Shown piece by piece: positions 16,658-26,730 of a stretch of DNA of 64,000 nt. Within the stretch, counting starts at the first letter, position 1; each line of letters starts with the position of its first letter. Under the pieces are notes generated by a model. It was not told the DNA's origin. It was given only the letters and a program-made list of their open reading frames with translations, and searched no databases. This stretch comes from Rhizobiales bacterium 65-79 (lineage in GTDB: Bacteria > Pseudomonadota > Alphaproteobacteria > Rhizobiales > Rhizobiaceae), in NCBI GenBank assembly GCA_001896885.1, contig MKRJ01000018.1:62001-126000 (forward strand). Reading direction: 5' to 3'. Both the position numbers and the translations under genes were made by a program.

Positions 16658-18682
16658 ATGACCATCCTTTCCCTGCAAAGCTTCGTCGCCGGAAAGTGGA
16701 TCGGCCCGGCCGGTCCGTCGAAGAAGCTGAAAAGCGCCATCTCCGGCGAGGTGATCGCCGAACTCGGGTCCGCCGGGCTCGACTTCGCCGAGATGGCGGA
16801 GCACGCCCGCAAGGTCGGAGCCCCGGCGCTCCGGAAACTCACCTTCCACGAGCGCGCGGCGCGACTGAAAGCGCTGGCGCAATATCTGAACGAACGGCGG
16901 GACCCACTCTACGAGCTTTCCTACGATACCGGCGCCACCAAGGCCGATTCCGTGATCGACATAGACGGCGGCATCGGCACGCTCTTCGTCTATGCCTCGA
17001 AGGGGCGGCGCGAGCTGCCGGACGAGGTGCTTTACGTCGACGGGCCGGTGGAGCAGCTCGGCAAGACCGGAGCCTTCGTCGGCCAGCATGTCGCGACCTC
17101 GCTTCAGGGCGTCGCCGTCCACATCAATGCCTTCAACTTCCCCGTCTGGGGCATGCTGGAGAAGCTGGCTCCGACGCTGCTTGCCGGAGTGCCGGCGATC
17201 GTCAAGCCGGCCTCGGCGACGGCATGGCTGGCGGAAGCCGCCTTCCGCATGATCGTGGAGAGCGGCATCCTGCCGGACGGCGCGGTGCAGTTCGTTGCCG
17301 GCGACACGGGAGACCTGCTCGACAGGCTCGCAGGCCAGGACGTCGTTTCCTTCACCGGCTCGGCTGCGACGGCATCCATGCTGCGGGCGAACCCGAACAT
17401 CCTCCGCAATTCGGTCCGCTTCGTCGCCGAGCAGGATTCGCTCAACGCCTCGATCCTCGGTCCGGACGCCGCGCCGGGAACGCCGGAATTCGACAGTTTC
17501 GTCCGCGAGGTGCATCGCGAGATGACGGCCAAGGCCGGGCAGAAATGCACGGCGATCCGACGGATCATCGTGCCGCTGAAGCATCGCGATGCGGTCGTCG
17601 AAGCGGTCACCGAGCGGCTGGCGAAGACGGTGATCGGCGATCCGCGCGACGAGAAGACCCGCATGGGCGCGCTGGCGAGCCTCGCCCAGCGCGAAGACGT
17701 GCTGGAAAAGGCGGCGCTGATCGAAACGGAAGCGCGCAAGGTGTTCGGCGGCGAACCGGTGCTGAACGGCGCGGACGCCGAGCGCGGCGCCTTCGTCTCC
17801 CCCATGCTCTTCCAGCTCGACGATCCCGATGCGGCCGACAAGGCGCATTCGGTGGAAGCCTTCGGCCCGGTCTCCACCGTCATGGGCTATCGCGATCTCG
17901 CCCACGCGCTGGCGCTTGCCAATCGCGGCAAGGGCTCGCTCGTCGCTTCCGTCTTCACGCATGACCCGGCCGTGGCGCGCGAGGCCGTATTGGAGGCCGG
18001 CGCCTTCCACGGCCGCCTCTATTTGGCCGATCGCGATACCGGCAAGGAGGCGACCGGCCATGGCTCGCCGCTCCCCCATCTCGTCCATGGAGGGCCCGGG
18101 CGGGCCGGCGGCGGCGAGGAGATGGGCGGCATCCGCGGCGTCCTCCACTACATGCAGCGCACCGCCGTACAGGCGAGCCCCGATCTTCTTACCGGCGTCA
18201 CGCGGCGCTGGGTGAAGGGCGCGAGGACGATCGAGGGCGACGCGCATCCCTTCCGCCTGCGCTTCGGCGAACTGGAGATCGGCCGCACGATCCGCACGGC
18301 TTCGCGCACCGTCACGCTGGCGGATATCGAGCACTTCGCGGAATTCACCGGCGACAATTTCTACGCTCACATGGACGAGGAAGCGGCGAAGGCGAACCCG
18401 TTCTTCCCCGGCCGCGTAGCGCATGGCTACCTGATCCTGTCCTTCGCGGCCGGGCTGTTCGTCGACCCCGCGCCGGGTCCGGTGCTCGCCAATTACGGGC
18501 TCGACAACCTCCGCTTCATGAAGCCGGTCTCGCCGGGGGACACGCTTTCCGTGCAGCTCACCGCAAAGGAGAAGACGCGGCGCAACGACGAGTATGGCGA
18601 GGTGCGCTGGGACGTCGCCGTGACCAACCAGGACGGCGAGCAGGTCGCGGGGTACGAATTGCTGACGATGAATGCGATGTGA
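16658..18682 (+). CDS. paaZ: Bifunctional oxepin-CoA hydrolase / 3-oxo-5,6-dehydrosuberyl-CoA semialdehyde dehydrogenase
   Basis: A 674-residue fusion close in length to E. coli PaaZ (681). The N-terminal aldehyde dehydrogenase half has the general base Glu258 (FVAEQDSLN) and nucleophile Cys297 (GQKCTAIRR). The C-terminal MaoC-like (R)-specific hydratase half contains [15 protein letters not shown] with the Asp and His expected at its active site. It opens the oxepin ring and oxidises the resulting aldehyde. The start ATG at 16658 has GGAGGA seven bases upstream. The ring epoxidase genes paaABCDE are not within the window. Confidence 0.95.
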   Translation: MTILSLQSFVAGKWIGPAGPSKKLKSAISGEVIAELGSAGLDFAEMAEHARKVGAPALRKLTFHERAARLKALAQYLNERRDPLYELSYDTGATKADSVIDIDGGIGTLFVYASKGRRELPDEVLYVDGPVEQLGKTGAFVGQHVATSLQGVAVHINAFNFPVWGMLEKLAPTLLAGVPAIVKPASATAWLAEAAFRMIVESGILPDGAVQFVAGDTGDLLDRLAGQDVVSFTGSAATASMLRANPNILRNSVRFVAEQDSLNASILGPDAAPGTPEFDSFVREVHREMTAKAGQKCTAIRRIIVPLKHRDAVVEAVTERLAKTVIGDPRDEKTRMGALASLAQREDVLEKAALIETEARKVFGGEPVLNGADAERGAFVSPMLFQLDDPDAADKAHSVEAFGPVSTVMGYRDLAHALALANRGKGSLVASVFTHDPAVAREAVLEAGAFHGRLYLADRDTGKEATGHGSPLPHLVHGGPGRAGGGEEMGGIRGVLHYMQRTAVQASPDLLTGVTRRWVKGARTIEGDAHPFRLRFGELEIGRTIRTASRTVTLADIEHFAEFTGDNFYAHMDEEAAKANPFFPGRVAHGYLILSFAAGLFVDPAPGPVLANYGLDNLRFMKPVSPGDTLSVQLTAKEKTRRNDEYGEVRWDVAVTNQDGEQVAGYELLTMNAM

Positions 18683-18743
18683 GGTCGAATGCGTCCTTCG
18701 AGGCTCGCCCGTGGAACTCCGCCTTCAATCGCATATTCAATGA

Positions 18744-18853
18744 GGGCTCGCACCTCAGGATAAGGACCGCTGCTGCGAACACAGCTTCCCAAAACCTTCA
18801 TTTGAACACTGGCGACCCCAGCGCTGAACGCCCTCATCCTGAGGTGCGAGCCC
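18744..18853. repeat. Intergenic inverted repeat, rhizobial CCTCATCCTGAGG type
   Basis: Two perfect 18-base inverted arms (GGGCTCGCACCTCAGGAT at 18744-18761 and its complement at 18836-18853) are separated by 74 bases. They resemble the abundant ACCTCAGGATGAGG / CGTCCTTCGAGG palindromic repeats between genes of Hyphomicrobiales. A CGTCCTTCGAGGCTCGCC fragment at about 18691 belongs to the same element. It fills the gap between the convergent paaZ and pcaB genes. No gene is seen in this 226-base gap. Confidence 0.75.
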
Positions 18854-18908
18854 ACAATCCATTCGAAGGCTTCACGCCGCCTTTGCGGGCGAGCCCCGAA
18901 GGGCGCAC

Positions 18909-19967
18909 CTATTTGCGGACAAATTCGATATCCCCGGCCAGCCCGATCGCCGTCCTCAGCGCCGCACCGGTCGCCATCGCCATCTGCGGCAGCAGCATCC
19001 ATTCGAGCGTCCAGGCCGCACCCGAACGCTCGTTCTCATGCACCAGCGCCTGGTGCATGCCCGAGACCAGCGTCGCGTTGAAGCGCGCCAGCGTAACCAG
19101 CATCTCGGCGCCGACCGGGTTGACCTTGTGCGGCATCGCAGACGAACCGCCGCCGCCCTTCAGCCTGATCTCGCCGATTTCACTTTGCGCCGCGAGCGCG
19201 ATATCGGCGCCCATCTTGCCGAGGCTCCCGGTGACGAGCGACAGCCAGTCGGCAAGCTCCGCCTGCCCGTCGCGTTCCGAATGGCGGGCCCGGGGAACGA
19301 TGCCGAGACCGAGACGCGTCGCCATGCGCGCCGTCACCTGCTCGCCCGCCGCGCCAAGCTTGTCGAGCGTGCCGGCGGCGCCGCCGAAGGTCAGCACCGC
19401 GATTTCCTTGCGCACCGCCGAAAGCCGGGCCCGTTGGCGAAGCAGCGGCTCCCGCCAGCTCAATATCTTGCGCGAGGCCGGCACCTCGATCGCCGCTTGC
19501 ATGCGGGTGTGCGCCATTAAGGGAACGGCGCCGGCGCGCATATCGAGTTCGCCAAGGCGCTCGACCAGCGTGTCGATGCGCTCCTGCAGGATATCGAGCA
19601 CCCTGCCTATCCTGAGCGCGAAACCGGTATCGATGACGTCCTGGCTCGTCGCGCCGAAATGGACATGGTCGGCATATGGCTTGCCGACCGCGGCGCGCAA
19701 TTGCCGGACGAGTTCCGGCACCACGACGCCGTCGCGCGCCGTTGCGTGGCGGAGCTTTTGGATGTCCGGCCGAAAGCTCGGGATACCCTCGGCGATGGCC
19801 TTTCCAGCCGCCTCGGGAATGACGCCCTTCTCCGCCTCGGCGGCGGCCAAGGCATCCTCAAAATCTAGCATCGCCTTCAACTCGGCCTCAGCCGAGAAAA
19901 AGGCCGCCACCTGATCGTCGCCAAGCAGACCGGACAAGAAAGGATGGTCGAAGACGGAAGCGCTCAT
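18909..19967 (-). CDS. pcaB: 3-carboxy-cis,cis-muconate cycloisomerase
   Basis: A 352-residue member of the fumarase/aspartase superfamily. The signature GGSSAMPHKVNPVGAE near residue 270 is diagnostic, and HFGATSQDVIDTG near residue 100 is the second conserved block typical of PcaB. It lactonises beta-carboxymuconate to gamma-carboxymuconolactone in the protocatechuate branch of the beta-ketoadipate pathway. The start at 19967 is chosen because conservation begins at MSASVFDHPFLSGLLG; 20 further codons upstream are open but not conserved. It is the last gene of the pob-pca operon. Confidence 0.93.
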   Translation of the reverse strand: MSASVFDHPFLSGLLGDDQVAAFFSAEAELKAMLDFEDALAAAEAEKGVIPEAAGKAIAEGIPSFRPDIQKLRHATARDGVVVPELVRQLRAAVGKPYADHVHFGATSQDVIDTGFALRIGRVLDILQERIDTLVERLGELDMRAGAVPLMAHTRMQAAIEVPASRKILSWREPLLRQRARLSAVRKEIAVLTFGGAAGTLDKLGAAGEQVTARMATRLGLGIVPRARHSERDGQAELADWLSLVTGSLGKMGADIALAAQSEIGEIRLKGGGGSSAMPHKVNPVGAEMLVTLARFNATLVSGMHQALVHENERSGAAWTLEWMLLPQMAMATGAALRTAIGLAGDIEFVRK

Positions 19968-19995
19968 CGCCGGACCTGCTTCACAGGATGGGAAG

Positions 19996-20610
19996 CTAAA
20001 TATCGAAGAAGATCGTCTCCCTGTCACCCTGCAGATGGATGTCGAAGGTGTAGGTGTCGCCCTCGCGCGGCGCGATCAGCGTCGGCACGCGCACGCGGTG
20101 CTCGATACGGGAGAGGATCGGATCGGCCTCGTTGGCTTCTGCCTCGTCGCCGAAATACATACGCGTCTGCAGCCCGATATTGATGCCGCGTGCCACGATC
20201 CAGAAGGTGATGTGGGGCGCCATCGGCCGCCCATCGCGGAACGGGACCTTGCCCGGCTTGATCGTGCGGAAGACATATTCGCCGGTCTGCATGTCGGTGG
20301 GGCTGCGGCCCCAACCGGTGAAGTTCGGATCGGCCGTGCCGCGCATCTCCGAAGGACTGTTGTAGAGCCCGTCCGCGTCCGCCTGCCATATCTCGAGCAA
20401 TGCGTCGCGCAGCGGCGTGCCCGAACCGTCGATGACCTTCCCCCTGACGGTGATGCGCTCACCCCTGGTCTTGTCGTTGACCATCGCCCCGCCGAGGTCT
20501 TCCGGATAGACCCCGGCGATGCCGGAGAAATTCGGCACGCAGCCGATATGGACATAGGGGCCGGCCGTCTGCGACGGCGTTTCCTTGAGACGGTTGAGAG
20601 ACTGGATCAT
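19996..20610 (-). CDS. pcaG: Protocatechuate 3,4-dioxygenase alpha subunit
   Basis: A 204-residue intradiol dioxygenase-fold subunit. It starts with KETPSQTAGPYVHIG, the typical alpha-subunit N-terminus, and contains LLEIWQADADGLYN and GRPMAPHITFWIVARGINIGLQTRMYF. The iron ligands reside in the beta subunit, so alpha lacks the full Tyr/Tyr/His/His set as expected. It forms an (alpha-beta) oligomer with PcaH. It is normally adjacent to pcaH, but here a toxin-antitoxin pair of about 0.5 kb lies between them. Confidence 0.95.
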   Translation of the reverse strand: MIQSLNRLKETPSQTAGPYVHIGCVPNFSGIAGVYPEDLGGAMVNDKTRGERITVRGKVIDGSGTPLRDALLEIWQADADGLYNSPSEMRGTADPNFTGWGRSPTDMQTGEYVFRTIKPGKVPFRDGRPMAPHITFWIVARGINIGLQTRMYFGDEAEANEADPILSRIEHRVRVPTLIAPREGDTYTFDIHLQGDRETIFFDI

Positions 20611-20619
20611 TCTGTTTCC

Positions 20620-20886
20620 TTACCGATAGACTTCGATGCGATGGCCAATCGCCACTACGAGAACGACCAATTTATCGTCACGGGTATCACAGAGAATCCG
20701 GGAGTCACCTACGCGATAACGCCAGAGGCCTTCATATTGCCCGCTCAGAGCCAAGCCGACGTTTCTCGGATTCTCCAGGCCCGCGATGCGATTATCCATG
20801 AAATCGACGATCCTGCGCGCGACCTGCCGGTCCAGTTTGCGCAGTTCCTTTTTGACGGAGGTGAGGTATTCAATTGTCCAGACCAA
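20620..20886 (-). CDS. RelE/ParE-family toxin
   Basis: An 88-residue toxin of the RelE superfamily: WTIEYLTSVKKELRKLDRQV at the N-terminus, GLWRYRVGDSRILCDTRDD in the beta-sheet core, and VVAIGHRIEVYR at the C-terminus. The R-x-G-D-x-R and terminal H-R-x-x-V-Y residues are those expected for an mRNA interferase of this group, so the reading frame looks intact. It starts at TTG 20886 and overlaps the antitoxin frame by 17 bases. It lies only nine bases upstream of pcaG, so pcaG must be read from a transcript crossing this module. Confidence 0.85.
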   Translation of the reverse strand: MVWTIEYLTSVKKELRKLDRQVARRIVDFMDNRIAGLENPRNVGLALSGQYEGLWRYRVGDSRILCDTRDDKLVVLVVAIGHRIEVYR

Positions 20887-21097
20887 GCTCTTTCCTCACC
20901 TCGGCGGAGGAATGGGTTTGTTCTTCACCTTGCGCAGGCGCTCCATAGCAGCCGTCGCGAGATAATAGTCTTCGACATCCTCCAATCCGCGCTCGATGAT
21001 TTCGCGAAGGTAGTACGCTTTTGGTCCGGCCGGTCCTGGCTACCAATGCGTCAAGCCGACGCTCGATGTCGGGGCTCAGGCGTACAGAAGTCGGCAT
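20870..21097 (-). pseudogene. Ribbon-helix-helix antitoxin with two compensating frameshifts
   Basis: The frame starts at ATG 21097 with GGAG seven bases upstream and begins MPTSVRLSPDIERRLDALVA, a clear CopG/RelB-like ribbon-helix-helix N-terminus. It ends GEEQTHSSAEVRKELGLDN, the usual C-terminus of this antitoxin group. The middle is in the wrong frame. Dropping one base from the run of four T at 21019-21022 restores KAYYLREIIERGLEDVEDYY, and one extra G near 20928 (plus strand C) restores RLRKGEEQTHSS. As it stands about 30 residues, including helix B, are scrambled although the total length is unchanged. The protein is probably non-functional unless the shifts are sequencing errors. Confidence 0.75.
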
Positions 21098-21107
21098 GGG
21101 ATTTCTC

Positions 21108-21129
21108 CATTGAATACTCGTATTCAATG
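21108..21129. promoter_or_regulatory. Palindromic operator upstream of the antitoxin
   Basis: A perfect 22-base palindrome has ten-base arms CATTGAATAC and GTATTCAATG around a central TC. It lies between the pcaH stop and the antitoxin ATG, ending eleven bases before the ATG and overlapping the GGAG region on the far side. This is the expected position of an autoregulatory site for an RHH antitoxin/toxin complex, and suggests that the module has its own promoter inside the pca operon. Confidence 0.7.
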
Positions 21130-21148
21130 TATTCACCCTTCCGAAAGT

Positions 21149-21892
21149 TCAATTCCCTTCCTTGCGGTTCTCGAACATGGTCGAGCGGCGGCCGCGCAGC
21201 ACGATGTCGAACTTGTAGGCGCGCGCGTCCATCGGGATCGTGGCCGACATGTCGAGCGCAGCGACAAGCATCTCGATCGCCTTCTGGTCGTTGATGGTGC
21301 GCACGATGGGGCAATGCGGGATCATCGGATCACCCTCGAAATACATCTGCGTGATGAGGCGCTGGGCGAAGCCGTGTCCGAAGACGGAGAAATGGATATG
21401 CGCCGGGCGCCAGTCGTTCGGGCCGTTCGGCCACGGATAAGCGCCCGGGCGGACGGTGCGAAAGGTGTAGTACCCGTTCTCGTCGGTGATGGTGCGACCG
21501 CAACCCCCGAAATTCGGGTCGAGCGGCGCCATATAGAGTTCCTTCTGGTGGCGGTAACGCCCACCGGCATTCGCCTGCCAGAATTCGAGCAGCGCTCCCC
21601 CGACGCCGATGCCGCGCTCGTCGAGCACGCGTCCGTGGACGATGATGCGTTCGCCGATCGCGCTTTCGCCGGGCTTCGCGAAATTGTGGATCAGGTCGTT
21701 GTCGAGCTCGCCCAGCACCGAATGGCCGAAGACCGGCCCGGTGATCTCGCTGATCGTGTTGTCGAGCGACAGATAAGCGTATTTCGGCGAGCGCAGGACG
21801 GTCGTCTTGTAGCCCGGCGCATAGGCCGGTGGATGCCAGAGGCGGTCGCGCTGGAAAAACGATCCCGTTTCGGGTTTCCGGTTCGATATCAC
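21149..21892 (-). CDS. pcaH: Protocatechuate 3,4-dioxygenase beta subunit
   Basis: A 247-residue subunit carrying the non-haem Fe(III) site. The four ligands are visible: Tyr in GGRYRHQKELY, Tyr in PGAYPWPNGPNDW, and two His in RPAHIHFSVFG. It cleaves protocatechuate between the hydroxyls to beta-carboxymuconate. Length and N-terminus (HPPAYAPGYKTTVLRSP) are normal. It begins one base after the pcaC stop region on the same strand and belongs to the pobA-pcaC-pcaH operon. Confidence 0.96.
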   Translation of the reverse strand: MISNRKPETGSFFQRDRLWHPPAYAPGYKTTVLRSPKYAYLSLDNTISEITGPVFGHSVLGELDNDLIHNFAKPGESAIGERIIVHGRVLDERGIGVGGALLEFWQANAGGRYRHQKELYMAPLDPNFGGCGRTITDENGYYTFRTVRPGAYPWPNGPNDWRPAHIHFSVFGHGFAQRLITQMYFEGDPMIPHCPIVRTINDQKAIEMLVAALDMSATIPMDARAYKFDIVLRGRRSTMFENRKEGN

Positions 21893-21893
21893 G

Positions 21894-22301
21894 TCACTTT
21901 CCTTCCGAGGCCTTCATTTCGGCAAGCGTCTGCTTGACGACCTTCATCGCGTGGTTGGCGGCGGGCACGCCGGCATAGATGGCGACATGCAGCATCGCCT
22001 CACGGATGTCCTCCGCACTCGTCCCCGTATTGGCGGTGGCGCGGGTATGCAGCGCAAGCTCGTCCCATTGGCCGAGCGCGGCGAGCAGGGCGAGCGTAAT
22101 CATCGAGCGCTCGCGCTTCGTGATGTTCGGCCGCGACCAGACATGGCCCCATGCGGACTCGGTGATCAATTGCTGGAACGGCGCGTCGAACTCGGTTTTG
22201 GCCGCCTGCGCCCGGTCCACATAAGCGGCGCCGAGCACGGATCGCCGCGTCGCCATCCCCTCGCCGTAGCGATCCCCGGGTGTATCGGTCTTTCCGGTCA
22301 T
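21894..22301 (-). CDS. pcaC: 4-carboxymuconolactone decarboxylase
   Basis: A 135-residue protein of the CMD/AhpD fold without a CxxC pair, as expected for PcaC: AFQQLITESAWGHVWSRP-type segment, RERSMITLALLAALGQWDEL, and HVAIYAGVPAANHAMKV. It decarboxylates gamma-carboxymuconolactone to beta-ketoadipate enol-lactone. The ATG at 22301 has GGAGAGAGAAAAG just upstream. An open frame continues upstream but is antisense to pobA. No pcaD (enol-lactone hydrolase) is found on either side, although it usually precedes pcaC in rhizobia. Confidence 0.95.
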   Translation of the reverse strand: MTGKTDTPGDRYGEGMATRRSVLGAAYVDRAQAAKTEFDAPFQQLITESAWGHVWSRPNITKRERSMITLALLAALGQWDELALHTRATANTGTSAEDIREAMLHVAIYAGVPAANHAMKVVKQTLAEMKASEGK

Positions 22302-22318
22302 CTTTTCTCTCTCCAGGC

Positions 22319-24492
<2,174 letters not shown>

Positions 24493-24594
24493 TAGCGAGG
24501 GCAGGAGATTATTGCCTGTGCACGCTAATCCGGCCAAGCCTATCGCGTATGGCGGCTCATTACCTGAAAGCAGCCAATCCAGATCTGCAAACGA

Positions 24595-24921
24595 CTACGG
24601 GACGAGTTCCCGCCCCCATTTCGAGAGGCCCTTATGCGCCTCGCCGAAGCCCTGGCCGATCTCGGTCAGCCGGTAGGAGACGCGGACCGGGGGTCCGCCA
24701 TCGACCACCCGCTCCAGCAGGCCCCGCGTCTCGAGTTCCTTCAGCCGCTCCGACAGCATCCGGTCGGCGATGTCGATCAGGCCGCCGATTTCGCTGAAGC
24801 GCAGTTCGCCATGCGCATGGAGCGCGGCGATGATCAGCCCGTTCCATGGCCGCGCAAGGATATCCATCGCCGCCTGAAAATAGCGGCACAAATGCTCCGA
24901 ATGCGGAGGAACGCGGCTCAT
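24595..24921 (-). CDS. HxlR-family transcriptional regulator
   Basis: A 108-residue winged helix protein. The HxlR signature starts with CRYFQAAMDILARPWNGLII, then ELRFSEIGGLIDIADRMLSERLKELETRGLLER and the wing PVRVSYRLTEIG. Such regulators often sense electrophiles or quinones and control a divergent detoxification gene; here that is the beta-class GST at 25052. ATG 24921 was used; a GTG at 24936 would add five residues. One cysteine near the N-terminus (Cys of LCRYF) is in the position of the redox-active residue in several HxlR proteins. Confidence 0.85.
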   Translation of the reverse strand: MSRVPPHSEHLCRYFQAAMDILARPWNGLIIAALHAHGELRFSEIGGLIDIADRMLSERLKELETRGLLERVVDGGPPVRVSYRLTEIGQGFGEAHKGLSKWGRELVP

Positions 24922-25051
24922 GACTCGAATATGCACTCCCGTGACGAAAATTTGAATACCTATAAAACGGGATGCTGCTTCCTTTTTGTAAGTAATTAGG
25001 CTACCAAGCGCCCTGTCCGGCTTACGCCGCCCATCCCAAGGAGTGACCAGA

Positions 25052-25645
25052 ATGAAGCTTTACTACGCGCCGGGCGCCTGCTCGCTCGCCACCCATATCG
25101 CGCTTTCCGAATCGGGCTCGGACTATTCGCTCGACAAGGTCGATTTCAAGTCGCGCCAGACGGAGAGCGGAGCGGATTTCAATGCCGTGACCGCGAAGGG
25201 CAAGGTGCCGGTGCTGGAAATGGACGACGGCGAGCGGCTGACCGAAAATGCGGTCATCCTCGGCTATGTGGCCGACAAGACCGGCAAGCTGGCGCCCAAG
25301 CCCGCCTCCTCCGAGCGCCTCCGCCTGCAGGAATGGCTGAACTACATCGCGACCGAATTGCACAAGGGCTTCTCGCCGCTCTTCAACAAGGCGCTGTCCG
25401 ACGACGCCAAGCAGGTCTTCCGGACAAACCTCGTCAAGCAGTTCAACTATGTCGAGGGCAAGCTCGGCGGCGACTATCTGACCGGGTCCGCCTTCACCGT
25501 CGCCGACGGCTATCTCTTCACCATGCTGCGCTGGGCCAAGGCGACGGGCGTCGAATTCGGGCCGAAGCTCGCTGCCTATTTCGACCGCGTCGCGGCGCGC
25601 GCCGGCGTCAAGCGCGCGCTCAAGGAAGAAGGGCTGAACGGCTGA
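25052..25645 (+). CDS. Glutathione S-transferase, beta class
   Basis: A 197-residue GST of the bacterial beta class. It begins MKLYYAPGACSLATHIALSE with the conserved Cys10 that forms a mixed disulphide with glutathione, then KGKVPVLEMDDGERLTENAVI and the C-terminal helical domain with FTVADGYLFTMLRWA. The ATG at 25052 has AAGGAG eight bases upstream. It is divergent from an HxlR regulator, its probable controller, and is followed by a rho-independent terminator. Confidence 0.92.
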   Translation: MKLYYAPGACSLATHIALSESGSDYSLDKVDFKSRQTESGADFNAVTAKGKVPVLEMDDGERLTENAVILGYVADKTGKLAPKPASSERLRLQEWLNYIATELHKGFSPLFNKALSDDAKQVFRTNLVKQFNYVEGKLGGDYLTGSAFTVADGYLFTMLRWAKATGVEFGPKLAAYFDRVAARAGVKRALKEEGLNG

Positions 25646-25675
25646 TACGCCACCGGGAATATCCCGATACGAGAA

Positions 25676-25704
25676 AAAGGGGCGGTCGCCCGCCCCTTTC
25701 ATGT
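25676..25704. terminator. Bidirectional rho-independent terminator
   Basis: Nine-base inverted arms AAAGGGGCG (25676-25684) and CGCCCCTTT (25691-25699) surround a six-base loop. T-rich sequence follows on the plus strand (CATGTTTT), and the A run before the stem serves the minus strand. It sits between the convergent GST and pyrimidine ABC genes. Confidence 0.8.
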
Positions 25705-25723
25705 TTTCGACCGCGGCAATACG

Positions 25724-26707
25724 CTATTTGATCGCCTTGTCGGTGATCTCGTGGGTCCAGGCGCCCTCCGGTGCCTTGCTCACGATCTTCTGGTCGACGA
25801 CCATCTTGGCCGTGCGGTCGTAGGCCGCCTCGTCGAGCTTGCCGCTGCCAATCAGCTTGGCGACTTCGCCGGCCATGTATTTCTGATGGTTTTCGTCCTG
25901 CGCGCCGGCGTCGGTGGTGATTTCGGCTGCTTCGTCCGGATGCTCGACCGCATAGTGCCAGCCCTTCATGGAGGCGCGCACGAAACGCACCATCTTGTCC
26001 TGGAAGGCCGGGTCCTTGAGCTTGTCCTGCTGCACGTAGAGCCCGTCTTCGAGCATGTTCTGGCCAAGCTTGGAATAGTTGAAGACGAGCAGGTCATCCG
26101 GCTTGTAGCCGGCGTCGAGGAGCTGGCCGTACTCGTTGTAGGTCATGACATGGATGCAGTCGGCCTGATGCTGGATCAGCGGCTGCACGTCGAAGCTCTG
26201 CTTCAAGACCTTGACGCCGTTCGGCCCGCCGTCGGTGGGGATGCCGAGCTTGTTCATCCAGGCGAAGAAGGGATATTCATTGCCGAAGAACCAGACGCCC
26301 ACCGTGTGGCCCTTGAAATCCTCCGGCTTCTTGATCGGGCCATTCTTCGGGCAGGCGATCTCGAGGCCGGCCTTGTCGAAGGGCTGGGCGATATTGACGA
26401 GTTCGACGCCCTTGTCGCGCGCGGCCAGCGCCGCCGCCATCCAGTCGACGATCACGTCCGCGCCGCCGCCGGCGATCACCTGCTCGGGCGCGATGTCCGG
26501 ACCGCCCGGCTTGATGTCGACGTCCAGGCCCTCATCCTTGTAGTAGCCCTTGTCCTTTGCGACGAAATAGCCGGCGAACTGCGCCTGCGCGACCCATTTC
26601 AATTGCAGGGTCACCTTGTCCGCCGCCATTGCCGGAACCACGGCCAAGGCCAGCGCGCCGGACAGGAGCGCGGTGGAAAGTCTTTTCATTCCAACTCTCT
26701 TTTTCAT
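25724..26707 (-). CDS. ABC transporter substrate-binding protein, NMT1/ThiY-like (probable pyrimidine importer)
   Basis: A 327-residue periplasmic protein with a signal peptide (RLSTALLSGALALAVVPAMAA) and the NMT1 fold. KVTLQLKWVAQAQFAGYFVA near the mature N-terminus, GPDIAPEQVIAGGGADVIVDWM and FKGHTVGVWFFGNEYPFFAW are characteristic. This type binds thiamin precursors, pyrimidines or related aromatics. The adjoining pyrimidine genes suggest uracil/thymine or a derivative. The ATG at 26707 has GAGGG upstream; ATG 26689 is an alternative that still gives a full signal peptide. Last gene of the ABC operon. Confidence 0.85.
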   Translation of the reverse strand: MKKRVGMKRLSTALLSGALALAVVPAMAADKVTLQLKWVAQAQFAGYFVAKDKGYYKDEGLDVDIKPGGPDIAPEQVIAGGGADVIVDWMAAALAARDKGVELVNIAQPFDKAGLEIACPKNGPIKKPEDFKGHTVGVWFFGNEYPFFAWMNKLGIPTDGGPNGVKVLKQSFDVQPLIQHQADCIHVMTYNEYGQLLDAGYKPDDLLVFNYSKLGQNMLEDGLYVQQDKLKDPAFQDKMVRFVRASMKGWHYAVEHPDEAAEITTDAGAQDENHQKYMAGEVAKLIGSGKLDEAAYDRTAKMVVDQKIVSKAPEGAWTHEITDKAIK

Positions 26708-26730
26708 TTCATTCACCCTCTGAAGGACGC

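Noticed and set aside
18660-18908. Coding potential downstream of paaZ
   Set aside because: The open frames here follow the palindromic repeat rather than any gene.
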